Of a stretch of 64,000 nucleotides of DNA, positions 17,350 to 26,776 are shown one piece after another. Position 1 is the first letter of the stretch. Each line of letters starts with the position of its first letter. This DNA comes from Rhodococcus jostii NBRC 16295. Its GTDB lineage: Bacteria; Actinomycetota; Actinomycetes; Mycobacteriales; Mycobacteriaceae. The position numbers were made by a program, and so were the translations under genes. The notes under the pieces are model-generated. The model had not been told where the DNA came from. It saw only the letters and a list, made by a program, of their open reading frames with translations, and did not search any database. Location: NCBI RefSeq assembly GCF_001894825.1, contig NZ_BCWY01000033.1, positions 1 through 64,000 of the forward strand, read 5' to 3'.

Positions 17350-18222
17350 TTGACCCCAATTGCGACGGTGGTGATGCCCGTCTATAACCGAACTACCGAG
17401 TTGAGGAGAGCCCTCGACAGCCTCGTCAAGCAGTCGATGCAGGATTACGAGTGCCTGGTGGTGGATGATGCATCGAGCATGCCGATTGAAACAATTGTCG
17501 CCGAGTATGACGACAGATTCCGGTATCTAAAGACGAAAAACAACGTGGGTCCCGCGGCAGCGAGAATCGTCGGTTTCAAGGAGATGAAAGGCGAATTTCT
17601 CTTCAGGCTAGACAGCGACAACGAGGTCTTTCCATGGGCGCTCGATCGGGCTGCTCACTTTCTTGACCTAGAGCCGAATGCGTCGGGTGTATCGGGGCTC
17701 TACGTATTTCCCGATGGACTGAGAGTGCGAGTTGGGGGCGGATCACGCCTGCTGACGCCGGTCGATTACGCCCGCGGAGTGCGGTCTCCGGTTGACATGG
17801 TCGGTGCTGTACGGCGGTCGGTTGTGGAAGAATGGCTCGCCAAAGACAATGGATACTATTCCGCGGAGTTTCACTTGTGGTTCACCTACCACATGTCACA
17901 TCAACACCTTGCGGTAGATGAGCCGTGGGGGCGCTACCACGAAGGCGCTGCCAATCAGGTCACGAAATCAGCCGATGAACGCAAACACCTCGACGCACAA
18001 AGATTTGTCGAGGAGCACCGTGGGCCGTTCGCCACAGCCTCGACTCGTCCGCTAGATCAGTATCTGGGTGATGAATGGGTCCGACTTCGCCGGGCAAGAC
18101 GGCCTGAAGCCGAGGCAGTCGCGGAGTGGATGGGCGTCCGGGGGATCTCGCGTACCCGCGCTGTCTATAGCCGACTGCGAGGCAAGCTTCCTGATCAGCG
18201 CGGTCGGGAGTACTGGCTATGA
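17350..18222 (+). CDS. Family 2 glycosyltransferase
   Basis: 290 aa GT-A-fold transferase. The N-terminus IATVVMPVYNRTTELRRAL, then LVVDDASS and LFRLDSDNE (the DxD-like acceptor/donor metal site), is typical of GT2 enzymes. The start is TTG 17350 behind AGAGGGAG. The last bases overlap the next gene (ATGA at 18219). It probably adds one sugar of the repeat unit on the cytoplasmic face. Confidence 0.85.
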   Translation: MTPIATVVMPVYNRTTELRRALDSLVKQSMQDYECLVVDDASSMPIETIVAEYDDRFRYLKTKNNVGPAAARIVGFKEMKGEFLFRLDSDNEVFPWALDRAAHFLDLEPNASGVSGLYVFPDGLRVRVGGGSRLLTPVDYARGVRSPVDMVGAVRRSVVEEWLAKDNGYYSAEFHLWFTYHMSHQHLAVDEPWGRYHEGAANQVTKSADERKHLDAQRFVEEHRGPFATASTRPLDQYLGDEWVRLRRARRPEAEAVAEWMGVRGISRTRAVYSRLRGKLPDQRGREYWL

Positions 18223-19499
18223 CATCTACGATCCTCGTGGCCTCATCCGCAGCCGCATTCCGCTCTAATCGACGAGATCCACTTCCGTGGCTATTTGCTC
18301 TGGTGTTCGCGGTCGCGATTCCGGTCGCCGGAGGTGGAGGCGTGCTCGCTGCCGACGTACTAATGGCGATAATGCTCTGGCCCGCACTTCTTTCGCTCCT
18401 GAACAGGGAAATCTTCCTGCGCAGGTTATGGTTAGTCGCGCTGTTATGGAGTGCGGCACAGGTAGTCAGTGATCTTGTTCATAAGCAATACCACTTCAGC
18501 AGCCTGATGTATGTCGCACCTGTGACAGCTCTTCTCGCTACGGGTTTGCTTTGGCTGCACAGTCAACGCGCCATTTCCGTGTCCGCACTACTTGTGGCAG
18601 TGGGTGCTGGCTGGATGATTCTTGAGATCATCTCTGGGAATATCTTATCGAGCTCGAACCCGTGGAAATACGGACTCTCGACGCCCGTGACGATTCTGGT
18701 GCTATCCATCGCCTACAACAGAAAGATGTCCCGCGCCACCATCGTCGGTTTGCTACTTGCCCTTGCTGTAACGTCCTACCTCTTCGATAGCCGAATTCAA
18801 CTCGCGCTATTTCTTGTCTGTGCAATAAGTCTGTGCTTCGTGCATGACTCGCGATCGAAGCAAGAAAGGCGCACGACGCGTACAATCGGCTCGCTCTTGA
18901 TCGTTGGATTTTCACTGTACTCTGCATACCCGGCGGCTGCTTCTTCAGGAATTTTGGGTGTGCGCGCTAGTCAACAGCAAGCGGTGTACGACAAGGAGGG
19001 GGCCAATTATGTGCTCGCCACTCGAAAAGAATTTCCTCAGATCGCATACTTGGTTTCGCAGAATCCTGTTCTTGGCATCGGCTCGTACGGCGCGCTCTCA
19101 AGGGAGCAAAGATCCGGGGCGCTTGAGTTTGTCGATAGCCACGTAGCGCCGCTGACAGCTACGGATCGGTCCTACCTTACGAGTTCTGCTTCCACCAACG
19201 TCGGATATCGCGCACATAGTTCCGCAATGAGTAGCGCACTGTATGCCGGCATCTTTGCTTTGCCATTCTGGGTGTTCCTGCTTGTTCAGAACGGCAGAGC
19301 GGCCCTTCGGTTTGCACAGGGGAGGGGGACCGTACCTGTCCTCCTGCTTTACATGTGCGCACTAACAACATGGGACGCGTTCTTCTCTCCGATCACCAAT
19401 CGAACTCACCTTAGTGTTGGAATAACACTGTTCCTACTCGCAGTGGTCATGAAGCGTGAAAAGAATGCGGACACAACGGGGCGGGCGGTGACACCATGA
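18219..19499 (+). CDS. Wzy/O-antigen-polymerase-like membrane protein
   Basis: 426 aa protein with about ten to twelve hydrophobic segments and one larger extracytoplasmic part (residues about 235-340), the layout of Wzy polymerases and O-antigen ligases. Wzy sequences are poorly conserved, so the call rests on topology and on its place among glycosyltransferases and a Wzx-like gene. It starts within the previous stop (ATGA overlap). It is expected to polymerise lipid-linked repeat units outside the membrane. Confidence 0.7.
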   Translation: MTSTILVASSAAAFRSNRRDPLPWLFALVFAVAIPVAGGGGVLAADVLMAIMLWPALLSLLNREIFLRRLWLVALLWSAAQVVSDLVHKQYHFSSLMYVAPVTALLATGLLWLHSQRAISVSALLVAVGAGWMILEIISGNILSSSNPWKYGLSTPVTILVLSIAYNRKMSRATIVGLLLALAVTSYLFDSRIQLALFLVCAISLCFVHDSRSKQERRTTRTIGSLLIVGFSLYSAYPAAASSGILGVRASQQQAVYDKEGANYVLATRKEFPQIAYLVSQNPVLGIGSYGALSREQRSGALEFVDSHVAPLTATDRSYLTSSASTNVGYRAHSSAMSSALYAGIFALPFWVFLLVQNGRAALRFAQGRGTVPVLLLYMCALTTWDAFFSPITNRTHLSVGITLFLLAVVMKREKNADTTGRAVTP

Positions 19500-19720
19500 T
19501 TAAGATCCGACTCTCTATACACACAGGACGCCCGGCTCTTCGGCCATTCGAGATGCCGATCGTTTCTCCAGGCTTGCGTGCCAAAGATGCACGAAAGAAA
19601 ATCTTCGCCCACGCGGTAGTGATCGCGCGTGCGACTAGCGTGCGGCGTGTTACCGAAAACGCTATTCTTATAGATGACTACGGATCTGTCACCGACTACT
19701 GGAAGACCGTCCGATGCTAA
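19496..19720 (+). CDS. Possible 74 aa coupled small ORF
   Basis: This open frame begins in an ATGA overlap with the Wzy-like gene and ends 7 bases inside the Wzx-like gene, so it fills the gap exactly. The protein (starts MIKIRLSIHTGRPALRP) is basic, with no signal, membrane segment or family resemblance. It may be a real small gene, a remnant of a lost gene, or only a coupling device that keeps ribosomes on the message. Confidence 0.35.
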   Translation: MIKIRLSIHTGRPALRPFEMPIVSPGLRAKDARKKIFAHAVVIARATSVRRVTENAILIDDYGSVTDYWKTVRC

Positions 19721-21066
19721 GCCAACGGGCATTGGGCGAGGGCTATTTACGTCCGCAGAAGTCGGACGTCAATGGGACAGTGCGACGTCTCGTGAAGTCA
19801 GCTGGAGTTCGTTTCCTCGTGCTCCCTGTAAGCGGGCTTGCAGTTATTCTAACTACGCGAATAATTACCACCAATTACAGCGTCGAAAATTACGCGATAT
19901 TTACTTTGGTGGCTTCGCTGCCGTTTCTACTCCCACTGTCCGATCTGGGTATCGGCGCGGCGGTGACTAACGCTGCCGCTAAACTCCCGCAGGACGCCAT
20001 CGCATTTGCTCTCATTCTACGGAAATGCCGGCGAGTTCTTTGGTCGGTGGCAAGTCTCGGATCTGTTGCCGCAGTTGTCGTCCAACTTGGCCTAGGATGG
20101 ACCGCCGTGCTTAATTTGCCTGACTCGTCAGCAATAGGCTGGAGTGTCGCGGTTGCAATAGCGATCTATTGTCTGTCCATCCCAGCTTCCCTGGGTGCTC
20201 GTTTATTGCTGGGATTTCGCCGCAATAGCGAAGCCGTGGCGATTCAGGGAATGACTTCTGTTGTTACACTCGTCCTGATCTGCGTGCTTTCCGGAATTGG
20301 CGCATCGTATACAGTCGTGCTGCCTGCAGCTTTGGTAGGAATCGTGATTACGAACTGGGTATGTCTGGTGCGCGGATCGGGCGATCCTCGTGTTCGTGAA
20401 GCGAAGAGAATCGTCTCGGTGGCGAGTGGAAATACTCGCGGTACTCGGGTCTCGGTCTGGGCGACGGCTCTACCCATGCTGACGATCTCGCTAGCGCTGC
20501 CGTTCACATTTCAAGCAGACCGAATAATTTTGTCGTGGAATGCTGAACTGTCAGATGTCGCAGTGTACTCAGCCTGCGCACTCGTATTCTTGCCTGCGCT
20601 CTCCGTTGTGCAACTTGGTGGACGATCTCTATGGGGTGACTTTGCAGCAAATCGTGGTTCGCAACAGCTGCCCATGCTGTTTAGGCGATCACTTGTCGCC
20701 AGTTCGTGCATCGCCGGATTGGGCGCAGCAGGCCTTGTGGCTATCGGTCCGATAATTTCAAGTATTGCCACCAATGGTACGGTCCAGGTTTCCCGTGCGG
20801 TATTTCTTTCCTTTGCGGCTTTGCTTATCGCGCAAGGTCTTCACATGCCAGCAGGAATGTATTTGACGGACGTGACTGGGTTAAGGTTTCAGGCGGTATC
20901 GGCCATACTGATGGCGGCGGTGTCATTTCCTTTAGGAATTCTCCTTGCTGGGGAAATCGGAGTCACGGGACCAATAGTTTCCACCTGCTTTTCATGCGTT
21001 GTATTCCAGGTAGTTCCCTGTATTGTCTTTGCCAATCTACGAATGAGGGAATCTCATGGCGAATAG
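19714..21066 (+). CDS. Wzx-like polysaccharide flippase (MOP superfamily)
   Basis: 450 aa integral membrane protein with about 12-14 hydrophobic segments and scattered basic loops, as in Wzx/RfbX flippases. The N-terminal part (RFLVLPVSGLAVILTTRII) and NYAIFTLVASLPFLLPLSDLG match the family pattern. It is expected to flip the undecaprenyl-linked repeat unit. Start ATG 19714 has a weak ribosome site and overlaps the small ORF end. Its 3' end overlaps the next gene by 11 bases. AT-rich codons (ATA, TTA, AGA) are frequent. Confidence 0.8.
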   Translation: MLSQRALGEGYLRPQKSDVNGTVRRLVKSAGVRFLVLPVSGLAVILTTRIITTNYSVENYAIFTLVASLPFLLPLSDLGIGAAVTNAAAKLPQDAIAFALILRKCRRVLWSVASLGSVAAVVVQLGLGWTAVLNLPDSSAIGWSVAVAIAIYCLSIPASLGARLLLGFRRNSEAVAIQGMTSVVTLVLICVLSGIGASYTVVLPAALVGIVITNWVCLVRGSGDPRVREAKRIVSVASGNTRGTRVSVWATALPMLTISLALPFTFQADRIILSWNAELSDVAVYSACALVFLPALSVVQLGGRSLWGDFAANRGSQQLPMLFRRSLVASSCIAGLGAAGLVAIGPIISSIATNGTVQVSRAVFLSFAALLIAQGLHMPAGMYLTDVTGLRFQAVSAILMAAVSFPLGILLAGEIGVTGPIVSTCFSCVVFQVVPCIVFANLRMRESHGE

Positions 21067-21661
21067 CCGAAGCCGGCGAAAGACGGCGATTAATAGCCGA
21101 GCTATTCTTTCGGAATACAATAAGCAAGACCTCGAGGCGCATGGTATCGAACGCTGGCGTCCAATATATTGGGTAACCCGGCCGGAAATTAGGTTTCAGC
21201 GCGCGCTTCGGAGTGTTGAGTACTGGTCGAACAAGACATCGTTAATCGCTCGACTAGTGTGGTCGGTGAAACGGCTGATCCTCTTTAGGGTGACCTTGCA
21301 TACCGGAATATCGATTCCACCAGGGGTATTCGGTCCTGGTCTCGCTGTTGCACACCCCGGAAGCGTCGTCGTCAATTCAGACGCGATCGTCGGGCGCAAC
21401 TGCCGTGTGCATTCGGGAACGAACATCGGAAGTTCTAGCCTTGGTGCGCCGCGTATAGGTGACAACGTATATATCGGTCCTGGTGCTGTGATATACGGCG
21501 CGATTGTAGTTGGGGATAACGTGGCCATCGGTGCAAACGCGGTGGTAAACCGAGACGTCGCGGCAGACGTGACCGTTGGCGGAGTTCCTGCGAGAGTGAT
21601 TTCCTCCAGAGGCTCCGACGGCATCCATCCGAATTACTCAAGAACTGCGGGAAGACAATGA
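21056..21661 (+). CDS. Left-handed beta-helix acyltransferase (serine acetyltransferase-like)
   Basis: 201 aa hexapeptide-repeat transferase. Residues about 85-185 show imperfect [LIV]-G-x4 repeats (VVNSDAIVGRNCRVHSGTNI, PRIGDNVYIGPGAVIYGAIV, VGDNVAIGANAVV), ending in VTVGGVPARVI as in CysE/SAT-like acetyltransferases. In this locus it probably O-acetylates a sugar or precursor rather than making O-acetylserine. It starts 11 bases before the previous gene ends. Confidence 0.8.
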   Translation: MANSRSRRKTAINSRAILSEYNKQDLEAHGIERWRPIYWVTRPEIRFQRALRSVEYWSNKTSLIARLVWSVKRLILFRVTLHTGISIPPGVFGPGLAVAHPGSVVVNSDAIVGRNCRVHSGTNIGSSSLGAPRIGDNVYIGPGAVIYGAIVVGDNVAIGANAVVNRDVAADVTVGGVPARVISSRGSDGIHPNYSRTAGRQ

Positions 21662-22782
21662 CGGGTACATCTCTGCGAATCTGTGTCGCTATTCCTAGCC
21701 TGAGCGGCGGGGGTGCTGAGTTCGTGGCCAGGGAGTGGGCTGCGTGGCTCGCGCGAAGCGGCCACTCAGTGTCACTTGCTGTCACGCACCCGAAGGATAC
21801 CGATCCTAAAATTCCAAACGTAGATGTGGTCCATCTGACAGGTAGCGGTTTAATATCGCATGCGAGGTCGTTGCGGAATTTGCTACGTCGGGAAAATGTC
21901 GATATCGTCGTCTCGTTGCTTCCATACTATAATCTGATGGCAATTCTAGCTGCCAGATCTTCTCGGACCGGTGTGGGCGTTGTAATTAGTGGTCGAAATG
22001 TGGAAGTTCCTTATCCGGAAGTGCACGGCACGAAGGTTGTCACGACCAGAATACTGTCGAAATTCCTATATCCATTCTGTGACGCTTTCGTCGCGATTTC
22101 ACATCCAGTTGCTGCAGAAGCTGGCGCACTTTACCGAATTGACTCGTCGAGGATTGCGGTGGTACCAAATCCCGCTACCGCCAAGATTGAGTCAGACGGC
22201 CCGTACGAAAAAACCCCCGGGGTATACAGCGAAGTTCATGATAGTGGCGAGGTGCGCCCAATCAACATAATTCTTCCTGGTCGACTCGTAGACCAAAAGG
22301 AGCCAGCGGTCGCGTTGAGAGTGGCTGAAATCCTTCAGCGAGATGGTTGCGACGTGACGGTTCACTATTTCGGAGACGGGCCGCTTCGTTCACAAATCAT
22401 GGAAGACGCGTCCTTTAGTGGTGTCGACGCAGTTGTTCACGGGTGGATAGAGGACTGGTATCGCCATGTCCCACAGAATTCCGTTGTTCTTCTTCCGTCG
22501 CGTGCTGAGGGGTTCGGCAACGTGCTCGTGGAGGCGGCCGCCGTCGGTGTGCCGGCCGTCGTGTCATCTCAGGCGCTGGGTTCCGCGGATGCCGTAATTC
22601 CTGGACTAACGGGTGAGTTCGCCCTGTCGAGAAGTGCGGACTCTTTTGCCAAGGCCGTTCGAAAAGCATCGAAGATCGAGATCGTGGGTGTAGAGGCGTG
22701 GTTGAAGAGATTTGGGCGGGATTCCAGTGGTGCTGCATTGCTTGCAGTATTGGAATCCGTGGCCGGGCGCAGGGCGGTGTAG
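21658..22782 (+). CDS. Family 4 glycosyltransferase
   Basis: 374 aa GT-B-fold retaining transferase. The N-terminus has IPSLSGGGAEFVAREWAAWL. The C-terminal nucleotide-sugar domain has ILPGRLVDQKEP and the E-x7-E motif in PSRAEGFGNVLVEAAAVG, followed by PAVVSSQALGSADAV. It overlaps the preceding acyltransferase stop (ATGA at 21658). It adds a sugar to the lipid-linked intermediate; donor and acceptor are unknown. Confidence 0.88.
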   Translation: MTGTSLRICVAIPSLSGGGAEFVAREWAAWLARSGHSVSLAVTHPKDTDPKIPNVDVVHLTGSGLISHARSLRNLLRRENVDIVVSLLPYYNLMAILAARSSRTGVGVVISGRNVEVPYPEVHGTKVVTTRILSKFLYPFCDAFVAISHPVAAEAGALYRIDSSRIAVVPNPATAKIESDGPYEKTPGVYSEVHDSGEVRPINIILPGRLVDQKEPAVALRVAEILQRDGCDVTVHYFGDGPLRSQIMEDASFSGVDAVVHGWIEDWYRHVPQNSVVLLPSRAEGFGNVLVEAAAVGVPAVVSSQALGSADAVIPGLTGEFALSRSADSFAKAVRKASKIEIVGVEAWLKRFGRDSSGAALLAVLESVAGRRAV

Positions 22783-22786
22783 GTAT

Positions 22787-23596
22787 ATGTCATCTCGACC
22801 TCGGGATAGACCAGTGACGATATCTATTGTGACTGTAGTTTGGAACAACATCGATGGTTTGATTGCGACGTGTCAGAGCGTTCGCGAGCAGAGCTATGCG
22901 CAGTACGAGCACATTATAGTAGATGGAGCATCTGTCGATGGCACGCAGATGTGGGCGGCGAATTATGCTTTAGATCAGAGGGTCACATTCATTAGCGAGC
23001 CAGATAACGGGATATTCGACGCTATGAATCGCTCGCTAACGCGAGTTTCTGGCCAGATCGTGGTGTTTATGAATGGCGGCGACAAATTTTACGATTCGCA
23101 TACCCTTCGTGTGGTTGCGGAAAGCTGGGATGCCGAGGAGTGGTCGTGGGCGTATGGAGGTGTCGAATATGTCGATAAATTCGGGAACTTTATCGAGCGC
23201 TACATGCACGATCCGTTTAGGCGTAGAAATATCGAGTTCGGCCTGAAATATGTCCCACATCAGTCGACGTATGCGAGCCTTGACGTCTTGCGAAACTTGG
23301 GTGGATTTCGTGAGGAGTTTGGAACGTCGTCTGATCAAGAATTAATTGTCCGATTAGCGGGACAGTGCGAGCCAAAAGTGTTTGACCAGTACTTATCAAA
23401 GTTTCTGTCGGGAGGTGCGCACTCGAAAGGAACGATGTTTGAGCGCGCCAAGAGGTACCACGCAATCCGGCGGGAAAACGGATGCCTGCTCTTGTCAAAT
23501 AGAATTGCGGATAGGGCGTTTTCGTTCGCTGAGGGGTTTTGGTGGTCGATTCGGGCGGCGTTGGCGAAGTATATCAAGAGAAAGCCAGTATTGTGA
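22787..23596 (+). CDS. Family 2 glycosyltransferase
   Basis: 269 aa GT-A-fold enzyme: VTISIVTVVWNNIDGLIATC, IIVDGASVDGTQ and SEPDNGIFDAMNRSL are characteristic of the WcaA/WbbL-like GT2 group. ATG 22787 comes 4 bases after the previous stop. GTG 22814 is a possible shorter start. The longer frame reading into the previous gene is not needed for homology. Confidence 0.85.
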   Translation: MSSRPRDRPVTISIVTVVWNNIDGLIATCQSVREQSYAQYEHIIVDGASVDGTQMWAANYALDQRVTFISEPDNGIFDAMNRSLTRVSGQIVVFMNGGDKFYDSHTLRVVAESWDAEEWSWAYGGVEYVDKFGNFIERYMHDPFRRRNIEFGLKYVPHQSTYASLDVLRNLGGFREEFGTSSDQELIVRLAGQCEPKVFDQYLSKFLSGGAHSKGTMFERAKRYHAIRRENGCLLLSNRIADRAFSFAEGFWWSIRAALAKYIKRKPVL

Positions 23597-23650
23597 GTAG
23601 AAGTTGTGCGGATGGCTGGATGGCTGCTTTCGGTTGTGAGGGGCGCCGGA

Positions 23651-24517
23651 ATGCCGAACGATAGCATTAGTCCCTGGTCTGAGACGTTTTCCGTCGCTGG
23701 CGTCCCGTTTGTTGCCAGCCCTTTCGCTACGTCGATTTCCTACTTCTTAGAGTCGTCGAGGGATATTCAGGTCAAGGGTCGAGCGATTCGCTTGGCGAAT
23801 GCATATAGTGTCGCGTCCGCAACGAAGGACGTAGCCTACAGGCGTGTGATGCTCAGCGGCGGATTCAATTTGCCCGACGGTCTACCAGTCGTCTGGTACA
23901 TGATGCGGTCCAACAGGCGTGCGCCAGAGCTCGTGGTCGATCGGCACCGAGGTCCCAGCTTCTTCTATGAGTGCCTCGATCGCGGTCGTGAGTTCGGGAC
24001 AAGGCATTTCCTGTTGGGCGCGACCGAAGAGACGATCGCGCTTTTGGCGGATCGGCTCAAGAGTAAGTATCCCGGACTTGCAATATCCGGAACTTGGGCG
24101 CCGCCGTTTGCGCCACTCGATGATGGTTTCTTCACCAAAGCGGCAGAGTTGATTCGGGCGAGTCAGCCCGACATTGTGTGGGTCGCTATGGGAACGCCCA
24201 AGCAAGATTTTGCGGCGCTTCGAATATCGACGCTTACTGGAATCGACTCAGTTGGTGTTGGCGCCGCGTTTGACTTCGGTGCCGGGACGGTGGCGGAAGC
24301 GCCCAAATTGATCCAGGATAGTGGATTCGAATGGTTGTATCGGCTGTGCTGTGAACCACGACGCTTATGGAAGAGATATTTCTTCGGGAATGTGAGATTT
24401 CTATTCCACGCTGAGGTTGCCTTGGTTCGTGACCGAATTACGAGTTTAGTTTGCAAGATTCGAACACGTAGAGGTGGTCTGCGTGGGGCGAACGTCGATG
24501 GTCAGGTGCCGAAATGA
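23651..24517 (+). CDS. WecG/TagA/CpsF-family glycosyltransferase
   Basis: 288 aa transferase of the WecG/TagA family (GT26). Matching regions are RLANAYSVASATKD, LPDGLPVVWYMM, the FLLGATEETIALLADRL block, and DIVWVAMGTPKQD followed by VGVGAAFDFGAGTVAEAP. Members transfer ManNAc, ManNAcA, glucose or similar to a lipid-linked acceptor. ATG 23651 follows GAGGGG, and in-frame ATGs at 23606 and 23612 are weaker. The end overlaps the next gene (ATGA). Confidence 0.85.
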   Translation: MPNDSISPWSETFSVAGVPFVASPFATSISYFLESSRDIQVKGRAIRLANAYSVASATKDVAYRRVMLSGGFNLPDGLPVVWYMMRSNRRAPELVVDRHRGPSFFYECLDRGREFGTRHFLLGATEETIALLADRLKSKYPGLAISGTWAPPFAPLDDGFFTKAAELIRASQPDIVWVAMGTPKQDFAALRISTLTGIDSVGVGAAFDFGAGTVAEAPKLIQDSGFEWLYRLCCEPRRLWKRYFFGNVRFLFHAEVALVRDRITSLVCKIRTRRGGLRGANVDGQVPK

Positions 24518-25644
24518 GTAACGGTATCGATTTACTGATGGTCGATCAGGTTGATCCGTTTACCGTGGCCCCGAACGGCATCGACACTGTGATTCGAGGT
24601 CTGATCAAGTACTCAGCCTCTGAGCGGATTGGAATTATAGGCTCTACATCCTCTTCGGCAATTCGAGTGGGACAGTGGACGTGTATTGAGGTCGAGGGTA
24701 GGAGTGTGCTGTTCCTGGCGGTGTCAAAGGGTCGGTCGACGCATTGGCTGGTCTCGCGGGTGCCGGACTCGGTGCGTCTGACGTTTGGTTTGGTTCGGTT
24801 TCGCAACAGGATTCCGCGTGTTCGCGCTCATGCGCATCGTGTTGAGATTGGTGTCGTTCTGCGGGGATTGCTTCGGGCTGAGTATGTTCAGTTTATTCAT
24901 AACGATTCGAAAGGGCTGTTGGGTGCAGAGTCGGATTCGTTGTGGAAAAGACTTTCCTCTGCCTATCGATGGCTCGAGTTGCGAGCGCTGCGTAATGCGT
25001 CAGCGGTAGTGCTATTTAACAAGTCCGATAGTGGTCGATTGAGGGAGATTCGCAGCGACCTGTTCGTGGCAACGACCTGGTACGACCCTTCACTGGTTGC
25101 GACTCGCGTTTCACAAGATTCGTGTGACGTTTTGTACTTATGTTGGGTCGGCCGCTTTGAGAGTCAGAAAGACCCATTGTTGGCTGTAGCCACGTTAGCA
25201 TGCCTGGTGGAGCGTGGAGTAGATGTACGAATGACGTTTGTCGGCAGTGGATCAATGCAGTCCGAAATGGAGGCAGATATTCGCCTGCGCGGTCTTTCGG
25301 AGTATTGCGTGTTCACCGGATCAATACCGCGTGCACAGGTCTTGGATGAGATGGCTCGCCAGACCGTTCTCCTGATCACGTCACACTATGAGGGTTCGCC
25401 TACCGTACTGGTTGAGGCGGGTGCTTCCGGGCTTCCTATAGTGGGCACGTACGAATCAGACCCGGATCATCTTGTGAACAATCACGAAAACGGTGTCGTG
25501 GTTAGATCTCGGGATCCGTTCGTTATCGCGGATGCGGTCATCGCAGGTCGGGTTTGCGAATCAACGGCATGTCGTGAAGCCGTTTCGGAAAGGTCCGGAC
25601 CGAAGATAGTTCCACAGATTCTGCGCTTGGGGCGGACATCGTAG
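24514..25644 (+). CDS. Family 4 glycosyltransferase
   Basis: 376 aa GT-B-fold transferase. The C-terminal half has CWVGRFESQKDPLLAVATLA, FVGSGSMQSEMEADI, PRAQVLDEMARQ and an E-x7-E motif in SHYEGSPTVLVEAGASGLP. The N-terminal acceptor domain is less conserved. It overlaps the preceding gene (ATGA) and is the last gene of the AT-rich cassette. Confidence 0.85.
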   Translation: MSNGIDLLMVDQVDPFTVAPNGIDTVIRGLIKYSASERIGIIGSTSSSAIRVGQWTCIEVEGRSVLFLAVSKGRSTHWLVSRVPDSVRLTFGLVRFRNRIPRVRAHAHRVEIGVVLRGLLRAEYVQFIHNDSKGLLGAESDSLWKRLSSAYRWLELRALRNASAVVLFNKSDSGRLREIRSDLFVATTWYDPSLVATRVSQDSCDVLYLCWVGRFESQKDPLLAVATLACLVERGVDVRMTFVGSGSMQSEMEADIRLRGLSEYCVFTGSIPRAQVLDEMARQTVLLITSHYEGSPTVLVEAGASGLPIVGTYESDPDHLVNNHENGVVVRSRDPFVIADAVIAGRVCESTACREAVSERSGPKIVPQILRLGRTS

Positions 25645-25656
25645 GGGTGGTTGAAT

Positions 25657-25678
25657 CTACCGGAAATTGAGCCGGTAG
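25657..25678 (+). terminator. Weak hairpin after the glycosyltransferase cassette
   Basis: CTACCGG (25657-25663) pairs with CCGGTAG (25672-25678) across an 8-base loop, 12 bases after the last transferase stop. It is the only structure in the 103-base gap before gmd. It may attenuate transcription between the variable cassette and the nucleotide-sugar genes. Confidence 0.35.
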
Positions 25679-25747
25679 CAGTCTATTTGGACTGATCGGG
25701 TTTGGTCAGAATGTTCTTTATCGAGGTTAAAGTGAGGCTGAGTCAAC

Positions 25748-26776
25748 ATGAAGCGTGCATTAATTACGGGAATTACCGGTCAGGATGGCTCATACCTGGC
25801 GGAACTCCTTCTGGCGAAGGGGTATGAGGTCCATGGTCTGATTCGTCGGTCGTCGACATTCAACACGGCCCGGATCGAGCACCTATACGTCGACCCCCAT
25901 GATCCGGAGGCCAAGTTATTTCTTCACTACGGAGACCTAAGCGATGGGGCGCGTTTGGTTACGTTGCTCGCACAGATTCGTCCTGACGAGGTGTACAACC
26001 TTGCCGCGCAGTCTCACGTGCGTGTGAGTTTCGACGAGCCTGAACACACGGGCAACACGACCGGCGTTGGCTCGGTGCGTCTTTTGGAGGCCGTCCGCCT
26101 CGCCGGTTTGGACTGCAAGTTCTACCAGGCATCGAGTTCTGAGATGTTCGGTGCGACCCCGCCGCCACAGAATGAGGAGACGCCGTTCTACCCACGGTCG
26201 CCGTACGGTGCGGCCAAGGTCTACTCGTACTGGGTCACAAAGAACTATCGCGAGGCGTACGGCATCTTCGCTGTCAACGGTATCTTGTTCAACCACGAGT
26301 CTCCCCGTCGCGGTGAGACGTTCGTGACTCGAAAGATCACTCGCGCCGTCGCGCGGATTAGGGCTGGGATCGAGGAGAACCTCTACATGGGTAACCTCGA
26401 CGCGATCCGCGACTGGGGCTACGCACCGGAGTACGTCGAAGGAATGTGGCGGATGCTGCAGGCCGAGGAGCCTGACGACTACTGCCTGGCGACGGGTGGC
26501 CGATACTCCGTGCGTGACTTCCTCACAGTGGCATTCGAGCACGCCGGTTTGGACTGGGAGAAGCACGTCCGGTTCGATGAGCGTTACCTCCGGCCCACCG
26601 AAGTGGATGCGCTGATTGGCGACGCAAGCAAGGCGGAAGAGAAGCTGGGCTGGAAGGCCGCGGTGCATACACCCGAACTGGCGAAGATCATGGTCGATGC
26701 CGACATCAAGGCGCTCGAGCACGAGGGCCGGCCCTGGATCGATTCGCCGTCCCACCCGGACTGGGAGATCCTGTGA
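25748..26776 (+). CDS. gmd: GDP-mannose 4,6-dehydratase
   Basis: 342 aa extended SDR that converts GDP-D-mannose to GDP-4-keto-6-deoxy-D-mannose using bound NADP. The cofactor motif [20 protein letters not shown] is at the N-terminus, SSSEMFG at about 127, and the catalytic Y-x-x-x-K in [12 protein letters not shown] at about 150. The C-terminus ([19 protein letters not shown]) is diagnostic. The GTG of fcl overlaps its stop. Base composition returns to high GC here, unlike the preceding cassette. Confidence 0.96.
   Translation: MKRALITGITGQDGSYLAELLLAKGYEVHGLIRRSSTFNTARIEHLYVDPHDPEAKLFLHYGDLSDGARLVTLLAQIRPDEVYNLAAQSHVRVSFDEPEHTGNTTGVGSVRLLEAVRLAGLDCKFYQASSSEMFGATPPPQNEETPFYPRSPYGAAKVYSYWVTKNYREAYGIFAVNGILFNHESPRRGETFVTRKITRAVARIRAGIEENLYMGNLDAIRDWGYAPEYVEGMWRMLQAEEPDDYCLATGGRYSVRDFLTVAFEHAGLDWEKHVRFDERYLRPTEVDALIGDASKAEEKLGWKAAVHTPELAKIMVDADIKALEHEGRPWIDSPSHPDWEIL

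Noticed and set aside
19406-19732. 108-codon minus-strand ORF between the Wzy- and Wzx-like genes
   Set aside because: It runs against the operon and overlaps its coding ends, with no family resemblance.
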